A stretch of 64,000 nucleotides of DNA from Shinella yambaruensis (GTDB taxonomy: Bacteria > Pseudomonadota > Alphaproteobacteria > Rhizobiales > Rhizobiaceae). Positions 35,614-43,166 of this stretch are shown one piece after another (position 1 is the stretch's first letter; every line of letters starts with the position of its first letter). The stretch covers positions 284,707-348,706 of the forward strand of contig NZ_JALJCK010000008.1 in assembly GCF_022899355.1 (NCBI RefSeq), in the 5' to 3' direction. The notes under the pieces are model-generated. The model was not told the origin of the DNA, searched no databases, and saw only the letters and a program-made list of their open reading frames with translations. The position numbers were made by a program, and so were the translations under genes.

Positions 35614-36624
35614 TCAATCCAGCACGGGCGTCAGATACGCTGCCGTGACGCCCGGCCCGGGGATGATCGCGACGATCTTCATCTGGGCGATGGTGCGGTT
35701 CAGCGAGGCCTCCAGATGGGTCTCCATCATCGAGACGGCCGCCTCCGTCGCCCCGCGCAGCAGAAGCTCGCCGACCAGCCGCAGCTCCGTGATGATCGCG
35801 GGATCGCCCGGCAGGCCGAGGCGGCGCAGCAGCCGGTCGGTGGCCGTGACGGGCAGGAGGTTGTTGCGCACGAGATCCTTCAGCCGCTCGTTGGGCGCGG
35901 CGAGCACGCAGCATTCGATGAATTCGGTCTGGATCGCCTCGCTTTCGCGCAGGGAGCCGGCGGCGCTCGCCTCCTCGGCGGCGCGCAGGCGCTTCAGCAG
36001 CGCCTCCAGCCGCGCCTGGTTGACGGCCCGCGCGCCAAGGCGGATCGCCGGCGGCTCCAGCATGGTGCGCAGCACGAAATGGTCTTTCACCGTCTGGGCG
36101 GTGAGCGGCCCGGCGATCCAGTGCGAGCTCTGGTTCTTGCGCACGAGCCCCCGCTCGCGCAGGCGCGTCAGCACGTCGCGCACCACGGTGCGGCTGACGT
36201 TGAAATGGGTGGCGAGCTCCATCTCGATGATGCGGTAGCGGCCGAACACCACGCAGCCGGCGACGTCCGCCTCGACCTGGTTGTAGATGCGCTCCCAGGA
36301 GGAGCGGCTTTGCAGCGCCTCGTCCGCATGGCGCGGCACGATGAGCCCGAGCGCCTTGATGTCCGTGCGGTTCGGCTCGATGCCGGCGCCCGGCGGGCCG
36401 ACCAGGAAGCCGCGGCCGGAAAAGCGGTGCACCAGCCCCTCCGCCTCCAGCGCCTGCAGCGCCCTTTGCACCGGCGCGCGCGAGGTCTGCAGGATGTCGG
36501 CGATCGGGCCTTCCAGGAGCACCAGGCCGGGCGGCAGCGTGCCCGCCTCGATATTGCTGCGCAGCACGTCCTCGGCGATCGCATAGCGTCGCTGGGTGCC
36601 GGTGGCTGCCTGCTCGTCCTTCAT
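35614..36624 (-). CDS. GntR/FCD-like regulator with two winged-helix domains
   Basis: A 336-residue regulator with two winged helices. The first is about residues 13-75 (RYAIAEDVLRSNIEAGTLPPG, then SRAPVQRALQALEAEGLVHRFSGRGFLVG). The second is about residues 108-172 (WERIYNQVEADVAGCVVFGRYRIIEMELATHFNVSRTVVRDVLTRLRERGLV). An FCD-like helical domain follows, but the usual metal-binding histidines are largely absent (EFIECCVLAA and ELRLVGELLL replace the H-containing helices). The layout matches the regulator at 7903-8823. It is divergent from the Pot-type transporter operon, with paired A+T-rich operator modules between them, so it is the probable regulator of that region. Confidence 0.82.
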   Translation of the reverse strand: MKDEQAATGTQRRYAIAEDVLRSNIEAGTLPPGLVLLEGPIADILQTSRAPVQRALQALEAEGLVHRFSGRGFLVGPPGAGIEPNRTDIKALGLIVPRHADEALQSRSSWERIYNQVEADVAGCVVFGRYRIIEMELATHFNVSRTVVRDVLTRLRERGLVRKNQSSHWIAGPLTAQTVKDHFVLRTMLEPPAIRLGARAVNQARLEALLKRLRAAEEASAAGSLRESEAIQTEFIECCVLAAPNERLKDLVRNNLLPVTATDRLLRRLGLPGDPAIITELRLVGELLLRGATEAAVSMMETHLEASLNRTIAQMKIVAIIPGPGVTAAYLTPVLD

Positions 36625-36692
36625 GGGGTCCCTGATCCGTCGGCCTCGTGGAGGGCAGCACTCTGCCGCATTCTCCGCCGCAAGGAAAGGAT

Positions 36693-36982
36693 GGCATAAA
36701 TGATTATTGAATACAAAATTTGAAGATAGCCTAGACGGTTCTTCGAGCGTGAAAGAGGAGGGCGCGCTATCGCTGGTCGCGCCGCCATGGCGGTCCGGCC
36801 GCCGAATTTATTGGCGAAAGCGGTGAATTTTGCGCATAATGCGCGGAAATTCGCCAGAAGACGTGGGAAGTCCTGGTGCGAAGACGACGTCTCCGCGGCC
36901 GGAAATTCATGAGCAAAAGGCCGGGACGGCCCCGCGATAGAAATTTCTAAAAAGTCTATTGAATACAAAAATCATTTATGCC
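36693..36982. promoter_or_regulatory. Two mirrored operator modules for the double-winged-helix regulator
   Basis: Left module: GGCATAAATGATT (36693-36705) followed directly by ATTGAATACAA (36706-36716). Right module: ATTGAATACAA (36958-36968), then one base and AATCATTTATGCC (36970-36982), the exact inverse of the left 13-mer. TTGAATACAA has TTG/CAA arms like GntR sites. The left module is 69 bases from the regulator start and the right one faces the transporter genes, as expected for two promoters controlled by one protein. A 13-base exact inverted match plus an 11-base exact repeat is unlikely by chance here. Confidence 0.65.
36822..36855. promoter_or_regulatory. Long palindrome between the two operator modules
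   Basis: GAATTT (36825-36830) and AAATTC (36847-36852) flank a core GCGCATAATGCGC that is palindromic apart from its central base, and the outer bases also partly pair. It lies midway between the two GntR modules. It may be a site for a second regulator or a nucleoid protein; no candidate is evident. Confidence 0.4.
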
Positions 36983-37175
36983 ATGGTTTTGACAACAAGG
37001 CGCCCGGAAGAGGCGTCGGCAGTGGAACAAAACGAAATGCTCAGGATCGACGCTGCGCCGTGCATCTGACCGATGCGCGAACGGGAGCCTCTTGCCCTCT
37101 CCGAAGGCCTCTTCGTGCCCGGGGGTGCGGAGCCCCGTGCGCCGAGGGTCCTGGCCGGAACTGGTGGGAACGAAG

Positions 37176-38249
37176 GTGTCAGCCGTCCTCCAATTGAAGA
37201 ATGTGCACAAGGCCTTTGCCGGCGTGCCGGCGCTTGCGGGCGTCGATGCGGCGCTCATGGACAATTCCTATGTCTCGCTGCTCGGGCCGTCGGGCTCGGG
37301 CAAGACGACGCTGCTGCGCGTCATCGCCGGCTTCGAGCAGCCGGACGGCGGGGAGATCCTCTTTGCCGGCAGGCGCATCGACGGCGTGCCGCCGCATGAG
37401 CGCGGCATCGGCTTCGTCTTCCAGAATTTCGCGCTCTTTCCGCATCTGAGCGTCGCGCAGAACATCGCCTTCGGCCTCGAGAACCGCGCCGTCGCCCCGG
37501 TGACGGACGCGAAGGCCGTCGCCGCCCGGGTGCGCGACATGATCGGCCTCGTCGGGCTCACGGGCCTCGAAGATCGCGCGGTCACGCAGATCTCCGGCGG
37601 CCAGAAGCAGCGCGTGGCGCTCGCCCGCACGCTGGTGACGGAGCCGAGCATGGTGCTGCTCGACGAGCCGCTCGGCGCGCTCGACGCCAACCTGCGCACG
37701 CGCATGCGCGGGGAGCTCCGCACCATCCGCGAGCGCTGCGGCGTCACCTTCCTCCACGTCACCGGCTCGGAGAGCGAGGCGCTCGCCATGGGCGACACCG
37801 TGCTGGTGCTCGACCGCGGCCGCATCGCGCAAGCGACGGATGCCGGCACGCTCTACAGTCGCCCGGCCTCCGCCGACGTCGCGCGTTTCCTCAATTGCTA
37901 CAACATCTTTTCCGGCGCGGTCTCGGGCGATGTCTTCGAGAGCCCCGTCGGCCGCCTGGCGCTCGGCGGGGTGCGCCAGGCATCCGGCAGGCCGGCCTAC
38001 GCCATCCGCTACGACCGTGTTGCGATCCGCCCGAGGGATGCGGCGGCCGCTGGCGACGAGGTGCGCATCGAGGCGAGCTTCGTCGCCAGCGAGTATTCCG
38101 GTGCGGCGATCAACTCCTTCTTCACGCTCGACGACGGCCGCGTCTTCGAGGTGGAGACGCATCTCAGCCATGCCGCGCCCGAGGCCTTCGAGGAGAAGGC
38201 CCGCTACGCCCTCGTCTGGAAACGGGAGGACGCCCTTGTCTTCGTTTGA
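37176..38249 (+). CDS. Polyamine-type ABC transporter ATPase (PotA family), copy 1
   Basis: A 357-residue ATPase. The GTG at 37176 is preferred (another GTG lies 12 bases upstream; no nearby ATG fits) because the family begins at LQLKNVHKAFAGVPALAGVDAAL. It has Walker [32 protein letters not shown], signature ISGGQKQRVALART, Walker [15 protein letters not shown] and H-loop FLHVTGSESEALAMGD. In the last, the usual histidine of VTHD is replaced (VTGSE), which could weaken ATP hydrolysis. The C-terminal TOBE domain includes AIRYDRVAIRPRD. It is the first gene of the Pot-type set; a second ATPase gene lies at 43167. Confidence 0.88.
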   Translation: MSAVLQLKNVHKAFAGVPALAGVDAALMDNSYVSLLGPSGSGKTTLLRVIAGFEQPDGGEILFAGRRIDGVPPHERGIGFVFQNFALFPHLSVAQNIAFGLENRAVAPVTDAKAVAARVRDMIGLVGLTGLEDRAVTQISGGQKQRVALARTLVTEPSMVLLDEPLGALDANLRTRMRGELRTIRERCGVTFLHVTGSESEALAMGDTVLVLDRGRIAQATDAGTLYSRPASADVARFLNCYNIFSGAVSGDVFESPVGRLALGGVRQASGRPAYAIRYDRVAIRPRDAAAAGDEVRIEASFVASEYSGAAINSFFTLDDGRVFEVETHLSHAAPEAFEEKARYALVWKREDALVFV

Positions 38250-38294
38250 GAACCCCGTCGCCGGTCCCGCCCCTGTCCACCCGGAGAATGAGAG

Positions 38295-39200
38295 ATGACG
38301 ATGGCCGCCACCAGCCATGACACGCCCGTCGAAACGGCGGCGCCTTCCACCCGCAGGCAGCCGGACCGCACCTATTGGCTGCTCGCCCCCGGCGTCCTGT
38401 GGATGCTGCTCTTCCTCGTGGCGCCCATCCTGATGATGGTCTACGTCTCCTTCTGGACGCAGACCACCTTCAAGATCGAGCCGACGCTGACGCTGAAGAG
38501 CTGGATCACCTTCTTCTCCTCCGACACCTATCTCGGCGCACTCTGGACGACGGTCCGCATCTGGCTGATCGTGCTCGTCTCCACCCTCCTCGTCGGCTAT
38601 CCGGCGGCGCTCTTCGTCGGGCTCTTCGTCAAGAACAAGACGCTCTCGACGGCACTCCTGGTGCTCTGCGTCATCCCGTTCTGGACCTCCTTCCTCATCC
38701 GCGTGCTCGCCTGGCGGCCGATGCTCGGCAAGGAGGGCGCGATCAACATGATCCTGATGAAGCTCGGCATCGTCACCCAGCCGATCGAGGTGCTGCTGTT
38801 CTCCGAGCTCTCCGTCATCATCGGCATGACGCAGATCTACTGCGTCTTCATGGTCGGGCCGATCGCCTTCATGCTCGGCCGCATCGACCCTTCCGTCATC
38901 GAGGCGGCGCAGGATCTCGGGGCGAGCTTCTGGCGGATTTTCAGAACCATCATCCTGCCGCTCTCCATGCCGGGCGTGGTGGTGGGCGCGATCTTCGTCT
39001 CCGTGATGGTGCTCGGCGAGTTCGCCACCTCGGCCGCGCTTTCCGGCCGCAAGGTCAACCTCCTCGGCAACATCATCGTCACCCAGGTGGGGTCGCTGAA
39101 ATGGGCCTTCGCCGCGGTTGCCGGCGTGGTGCTGACCATCCTGATGGGCGCGGTCGTCGCCGCGCTGCTCCGGGTCGTCGATCTCAGGAAGGAGCTCTGA
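38295..39200 (+). CDS. Polyamine-type ABC transporter permease (PotB family)
   Basis: A 301-residue permease with a cytoplasmic N-terminus, then WLLAPGVLWMLLFLVAPILMMVYVSFWTQT (first helix and periplasmic turn). It has the CVIPFWTSFLIRVLAWRPMLG segment typical of PotB and the coupling loop EAAQDLGASFWRIFRTIILPLSMPGVVVGAIFVSVMVLGEFATSAALSG. Six transmembrane segments fit. It is 45 bases after the ATPase gene and 3 bases before the second permease. It forms the channel with the PotC-type partner. Substrate is proposed below from context. Confidence 0.92.
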   Translation: MTMAATSHDTPVETAAPSTRRQPDRTYWLLAPGVLWMLLFLVAPILMMVYVSFWTQTTFKIEPTLTLKSWITFFSSDTYLGALWTTVRIWLIVLVSTLLVGYPAALFVGLFVKNKTLSTALLVLCVIPFWTSFLIRVLAWRPMLGKEGAINMILMKLGIVTQPIEVLLFSELSVIIGMTQIYCVFMVGPIAFMLGRIDPSVIEAAQDLGASFWRIFRTIILPLSMPGVVVGAIFVSVMVLGEFATSAALSGRKVNLLGNIIVTQVGSLKWAFAAVAGVVLTILMGAVVAALLRVVDLRKEL

Positions 39201-39203
39201 GCC

Positions 39204-40049
39204 ATGAACGCTTCCGGCATCAAGCTCGGCCTCGGCCTCTATACGACGCTGTTCATCGTCTTCCTCTACGGCCCGCTCGCCGTGCTCGCCATCCTCTCCT
39301 TCCAGACCGGGCCGGAAGGCGGGCCGCAGTTCCCGATCATCGAATGGTCGACCTACTGGTACAAGCACCTCTTCGGCCTCACCCCGCCCTCGCGCATCGC
39401 GCCGCTGCCGATCGAACAGGCGCTGGTGCGCTCGCTGGCGCTCGCCGTCATGACGATGATCGTCTCGACCGTGCTCGGCGTCACCGCCGCCCAGGCGTTC
39501 CGCAAGAGGTTCCGCGGCTCGGGCGTCGTCTTCTATCTCATCGTGCTCGGCATGATGGTGCCCGGCGTGCTCGTCGGCCTCGGCATGGCGCTGGTCGCCA
39601 ACACGCTCGGCGTCGACCGCCACTGGTGGGGCACGGCCTTCGTGCTGCATGTCGTCTACACCTTCCCCTTCGCCTTCCTCGTCATGCTGGCGATCTTCAA
39701 CCGCTTCGATCCGAGCGTGGAGGAGGCCGCCTGGTCGCTCGGCGTCACCCCGGCGCGCACCTTCCGCAAGATCACCTTCCCGCTGATCTTCCCCGGCGTT
39801 CTCTCGGCCATGCTCTTCGCCTTCACGCTCTCCTACGACGAGTTCTCGCGCACGCTCTTCGCCTCGGGCCGGGACCTGACGCTGCCGCTCGCCATCTACG
39901 GCACCTTCTCGGTGGAAGTGCATCCGAACGTCTTCGCCTTCGGCGTGCTGACCACGCTGTTCTCCTTCGCGCTGCTCGGCACCTATGCCGTGCTGATGGG
40001 CCTGTCGGTGCGCCGCGCCAAGCGCATGGCGATCCAGGAGGAGGCGTGA
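39204..40049 (+). CDS. Polyamine-type ABC transporter permease (PotC family)
   Basis: A 281-residue permease with LGLYTTLFIVFLYGPLAVLAILSFQTGPEGG at the start, SLALAVMTMIVSTVLGVTAAQAFRKRF, and LGMMVPGVLVGLGMALVANTLG. Its coupling loop is EEAAWSLGVTPARTFRKITFPLIFPGVLSAMLFAFTLSYDEFSRTLF. These are PotC/YdcV-like. It is cotranscribed with the PotB gene and its stop codon overlaps the ATG of the following SDR gene by one base. Confidence 0.92.
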   Translation: MNASGIKLGLGLYTTLFIVFLYGPLAVLAILSFQTGPEGGPQFPIIEWSTYWYKHLFGLTPPSRIAPLPIEQALVRSLALAVMTMIVSTVLGVTAAQAFRKRFRGSGVVFYLIVLGMMVPGVLVGLGMALVANTLGVDRHWWGTAFVLHVVYTFPFAFLVMLAIFNRFDPSVEEAAWSLGVTPARTFRKITFPLIFPGVLSAMLFAFTLSYDEFSRTLFASGRDLTLPLAIYGTFSVEVHPNVFAFGVLTTLFSFALLGTYAVLMGLSVRRAKRMAIQEEA

Positions 40050-40783
40050 TGGCGGGCGCTGCTCTTATCACCGGCGCAGGCTCCGGCATCGGCCGCGCCA
40101 TCGCGCGAAAGCTCGCGGCGGACGGTTACGCCGTGACGGTCAACGACCTCTCGCCCGAGCGCGCCGAGGCGGTGGCGGACGAGATCCGCGCGACGGGCGG
40201 CAAGGCCGTCGCGGTGGCGGGCGATGTCTCCGGCGAGGCGGATGTCGCGGCCATCCATCTTGCCGCCGTCGCGGCGCATGGCGATGTCACGCTGCTCGTC
40301 AACAATGCCGGCATCGCCCATCAGGCGCTGTTCGAGAACCTCGATGTCCGCGATTTCGACCGCATGTTCGCCGTGCATGTGCGCGGCACCTTCCTGATGA
40401 CCAGGGCCGTGCTGCCGGCGATGCTCTCCGCCGGGGCGGGCGGCATCGTCAACGTCGCCTCGCAGCTCGGCCAGATCGGCGGCGTCGAGCTCGTGCACTA
40501 TTCCGGCGCCAAGGCCGCGATCATCGGCATGACCAAGGCGCTCGCCCGCGAGGTTTCCGCCCGCGGGGTACGGGTCAACGCCGTCGCGCCCGGCCCGATC
40601 AACACGCCGCTCGTCATGCAGCTTTCGGAGGACTGGCGGGCCGCCAAGCGGGCGGGCCTGCCGCTCGGCCGCTTCGGCGAGCCGGAGGAGGTGGCCGAGA
40701 CCGTCGCCTTCCTCGCATCCCCCGCCGCCAGCCTCTTCGTCGGGCAGACGCTCGGGCCGAACAGCGGGGACGTGATGCTGTGA
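40049..40783 (+). CDS. SDR family oxidoreductase, first in the transporter region
   Basis: A 244-residue classical SDR with GAGSGIGRAIARKLAADGY (cofactor), DVSGEADV, LVNNAGIAH, the catalytic VASQLG...YSGAK (serine, tyrosine, lysine), PGPINTPLVMQLSEDW and GQTLGPNSGDVML at the end. It is translationally coupled to the permease gene (TGATG). The C-terminus is slightly unusual: GPNSG replaces the common DGG. Probably oxidises or reduces a hydroxyl group of the imported compound or of its product. Followed by a family B repeat. Confidence 0.88.
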   Translation: MAGAALITGAGSGIGRAIARKLAADGYAVTVNDLSPERAEAVADEIRATGGKAVAVAGDVSGEADVAAIHLAAVAAHGDVTLLVNNAGIAHQALFENLDVRDFDRMFAVHVRGTFLMTRAVLPAMLSAGAGGIVNVASQLGQIGGVELVHYSGAKAAIIGMTKALAREVSARGVRVNAVAPGPINTPLVMQLSEDWRAAKRAGLPLGRFGEPEEVAETVAFLASPAASLFVGQTLGPNSGDVML

Positions 40784-40817
40784 CCCCGACGACGCTTGCC
40801 CATCGGATGGACCGGTC

Positions 40818-40962
40818 GCCGCACCTCCCCTTCTCCCCCACGGGGAGAAGGTGCCGGCAGGCGGATGAGGGGGATGCCGGAAGCAAGCATCCCCGCTGCA
40901 AAACCCCCTCATCCGACCCTTCGGGCCACCTTCTCCCCACGGGGGAGAAGGGCAGATGCGGC
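40818..40962. repeat. Palindromic intergenic repeat, family B (copy 1)
   Basis: A 145-base inverted repeat with outer arms beginning GCCGCA and ending TGCGGC. Inner arms contain CCCCTTCTCCCCC and its complement, with GGTGCCGGCAGGCGGATGAG and CTCATCCGACCCTTCGGGCC in the centre. It fills most of the gap between two SDR genes. The same inner sequence recurs at 50686-50878. This element family is scattered through Rhizobiaceae genomes and has strong hairpin potential. Confidence 0.85.
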
Positions 40963-41009
40963 GATGTCCCGTCCCATGCGATCGCCCCCTTTTGACTTCG
41001 GAGACAGCC

Positions 41010-41777
41010 ATGAGCGCAGACAAGAAACGCATCGTCATCGTCACAGGGGCCGGCATCGGCATCGGCGCGGCCACCGCGAAGGCGTTTGCGGCCCTGGGCG
41101 ACCATGTGGTCGTCACCGACATTCTTGAAAGGGAAGGCCGGGAGACGGTGGCGGCGATCTCGGCCGCGGGCGGCGCGGCGGAGTTCCACCTCTATGACGT
41201 GCGCTCGACGAAGGCGACCGACGCGCTGGTCGCCGATGTCGAGGCGCGGCACGGCCGCATCGACGTCGTCGTCGCCAATGCCGGCATCGCGCACCGCACG
41301 AAGCTGGCCGACCTCACCGACGAGAAGTGGGACCTCACCTTCGACATCGACCTCAAGGGCATCTTCCGCCTCGTGCGGGCCGCAGCGCCCGGCATGCGCG
41401 CCCGCCGGTCGGGATCGGTCGTCGCGCTCTCCTCCATCATGGGCGTTGCCTATGGCTGGGACGAGCACGTGCACTATTCGGCGGCCAAATCCGGCGTCGT
41501 CGGCCTGGTGCGGGGCCTTGCCGTCGAGATGGCGCGCGACGGCGTGCGGGTGAACGGCATCGCGCCCGGCTACATCCGCACCGCGCAGCTTCTCTCGGAG
41601 GAGAACTCGCTCGGGCCCGCGGGGGCGGAGAAGGCGGCGGAGTTCATTCCGATGGGGCGGCTCGGGACCGGGGAGGACATCGCCGATGTCGCCGTGTTCC
41701 TCGCCTCCGACAGCGCGAGATACATGACCGGCCAGGTGCTGGTCGTGGATGGCGGCCTCCTGGTGGGCCGGTACTGA
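41010..41777 (+). CDS. SDR family oxidoreductase, second in the transporter region
   Basis: A 255-residue SDR. Landmarks are RIVIVTGAGIGIGAATAKAFAALGDHVVVTD, VVVANAGIAHRTKLADL, LSSIMGVAYGWDEHVHYSAAKSGVVGLVRGLAVEMARDGVRVNGIAPGYIRT (Ser, Tyr, Lys) and YMTGQVLVVDGGLL. An aspartate at the end of beta-2 (VVVTDILE) points to NAD(H). The start at 41010 follows GGAGACAGCC. It is only distantly similar to the SDR just upstream, so the two probably act at different steps. It precedes the binding-protein gene. Confidence 0.9.
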   Translation: MSADKKRIVIVTGAGIGIGAATAKAFAALGDHVVVTDILEREGRETVAAISAAGGAAEFHLYDVRSTKATDALVADVEARHGRIDVVVANAGIAHRTKLADLTDEKWDLTFDIDLKGIFRLVRAAAPGMRARRSGSVVALSSIMGVAYGWDEHVHYSAAKSGVVGLVRGLAVEMARDGVRVNGIAPGYIRTAQLLSEENSLGPAGAEKAAEFIPMGRLGTGEDIADVAVFLASDSARYMTGQVLVVDGGLLVGRY

Positions 41778-41829
41778 GCAATCCCGGCAAGCATGTGCAG
41801 CGGTTTATGCCCGGAATTGCAGACAAAAA

Positions 41830-41848
41830 GGAGCCGCGGGGCGGCTCC
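41830..41848 (+). other. Stem-loop upstream of the first PotD-type gene
   Basis: GGAGCCGC (41830-41837) pairs perfectly with GCGGCTCC (41841-41848) around a GGG loop, 28 bases before the binding-protein start. It may protect a processed 5' end of the binding-protein mRNA or terminate weakly. There is no T-run. Confidence 0.45.
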
Positions 41849-41876
41849 GGGGAACGATAACAACTGGAGAAGAGAC

Positions 41877-43109
41877 ATGTTCAAGTCGGAAATCAATCGC
41901 CGCTCGCTCCTCAAGCGCTCGGCCGGGGTGATGGCGCTGGCGATGGGCGGCGGCACGCCGTTCCTCTCCTCGCGCATGGCCTTCGCGCAGGCCGCTGACC
42001 TCGCCGGCCAGCAGCTGCGCACCATCGGCCTTTCCGTGACGGTGCAGGAGCGCATCCTCGAGGAGTTCAAGAAGGCCTCCGGCGTCGGCGGCACCTCGGG
42101 CACCGCCGCCACCTTCCCGGACGCGCAGACGAAGATCCTCTCGGGCTCGAAGGACTACGACTGCTGGGAGATCATCGCCGAGCGCCTGCCCTCCATCGTC
42201 ATGACCGACAATGTCGAGACGATTCCGGCCGCCTCGCTGAAGAACTGGGCCAATATCCGTGACACCTTCACCACGGCGAGCGACAAGTGGGACCGCGCCG
42301 CGCAGATTGTCGGCCAGATTTGGGCGGACGAGGGCCAGACCGTGCTCAACATGGTGCCCGCCGTCTACAACTACGATTCCATCGGCTACAATCCGGATGT
42401 GCTCTCCGATGAGGAGGCCAACACCTGGACGGCGATCTTCGATGCGAAGTGGAAGGGCAAGTCGGGCCTCAACACCGACCCGCTCATCGCCTTCGGCCAG
42501 GCCATCATGGCGATGAACACGCTCGGCCTGTCGGATGTGAAGAACCCCGGCAACCCGACCGCCGCCGAGATCGACGAGGCCGCCGCCTTCCTCGTCTCCA
42601 AGAAGAAGGAAGGCCAGTTCCGCGCGCTCTGGGGCGATTTCGGCGAGCTGGTCAACCTGATGGCCTCGGGCGAGATGGTCGTCTGCGATGCCTGGCAGCC
42701 GGCCGTCATGGCCGTCAAGGCGCAGGGCAAGGCCTGCAAATACGCCGTGCCGAAGGAAGGCTATCGCGGCTGGGCGATCGGCCCGTCGATGATCGCCGGC
42801 ACGGCCAACCGCGACGCCGTCATCGCCTATGCCGACTACTGGCTCTCGGGCGAGCCCGGCATCACGGTCTCCGAACAGGGCTATTATTCGCCCTCCACCA
42901 ACATCAAGGACGTCATGTCCCCGGAGAAATACGCCTTCTGGTACGAGGGCAAGCCCTGGGTCGGCGCGGAGGAGCGCGGCATCAAGGAGGGGGACCTGCG
43001 CGACGGCGGCTCGCTGGAGGAGCGCGCGAAGAACGTCGCCTACTGGCACCAGTGGCCGGACGAATACGACCACCTCATCCAGAAGTGGGACGAGTTCCTC
43101 AACGCCTGA
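41877..43109 (+). CDS. Polyamine-type periplasmic binding protein (PotD/PotF-like), Tat-type signal
   Basis: A 410-residue binding protein. The start at 41877 (after GGAGAAGAGAC) gives MFKSEINRRSLLKRSAGVMALAMGGG, a twin-arginine signal (RRSLLK), with cleavage probably at AFAQA near residue 40. The mature part has LRTIGLSVTVQERILEEFKKASG, AVYNYDSIGYNPDV, WTAIFDAKWKGKSGLNTDPLIAFGQAIMAMNTLGL, VVCDAWQPAVMAVKAQGKACKYAVPKEGYRGWAIGPSMIAGTANRDAVIAYADYWLSGEPG and a C-terminal YEGKPWVGA segment. It should feed the PotB/PotC-type permease. A stable hairpin separates it from the second ATPase gene. A cytoplasmic-looking relative is encoded at 46766. Confidence 0.87.
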   Translation: MFKSEINRRSLLKRSAGVMALAMGGGTPFLSSRMAFAQAADLAGQQLRTIGLSVTVQERILEEFKKASGVGGTSGTAATFPDAQTKILSGSKDYDCWEIIAERLPSIVMTDNVETIPAASLKNWANIRDTFTTASDKWDRAAQIVGQIWADEGQTVLNMVPAVYNYDSIGYNPDVLSDEEANTWTAIFDAKWKGKSGLNTDPLIAFGQAIMAMNTLGLSDVKNPGNPTAAEIDEAAAFLVSKKKEGQFRALWGDFGELVNLMASGEMVVCDAWQPAVMAVKAQGKACKYAVPKEGYRGWAIGPSMIAGTANRDAVIAYADYWLSGEPGITVSEQGYYSPSTNIKDVMSPEKYAFWYEGKPWVGAEERGIKEGDLRDGGSLEERAKNVAYWHQWPDEYDHLIQKWDEFLNA

Positions 43110-43121
43110 TCCCAAGACGAA

Positions 43122-43148
43122 GGACCGGGGCGCGCGTGGCCCCGGTCC
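43122..43148 (+). other. Perfect stem-loop after the first PotD-type gene
   Basis: GGACCGGGGC (43122-43131) pairs perfectly with GCCCCGGTCC (43139-43148) around a 7-base loop, 12 bases after the stop codon. There is no T-run. Such stems after binding-protein genes commonly block 3' exonucleases and make the binding protein more abundant than the downstream ATPase. Confidence 0.6.
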
Positions 43149-43166
43149 GCGACCGGAGATTTCCTG

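Larger units (their letters stand above)
36625..37175. other. Long divergent regulatory region without a gene
   Basis: The 551 bases between the GntR gene and the transporter operon contain no convincing coding sequence. Its left and centre parts are clearly A+T-richer than the surroundings. It holds two mirror-placed operator modules (36693-36716 and 36958-36982) and a long palindrome (36822-36855), described separately. The right part (about 37000-37175) is G+C-rich leader without recognised structure. Confidence 0.6.

Noticed and set aside
36621..36968. A leftward 115-codon frame in the divergent region before the GntR gene
   Set aside because: It overlaps the operator modules and the palindrome, has no ribosome site and no recognisable domain.
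40818..40962. Repeated sequences that might have been taken for a CRISPR array or mobile element ends
   Set aside because: They are single inverted-repeat units between genes, with no regular spacers, no cas genes, no transposase and no target-site duplication that I can see.
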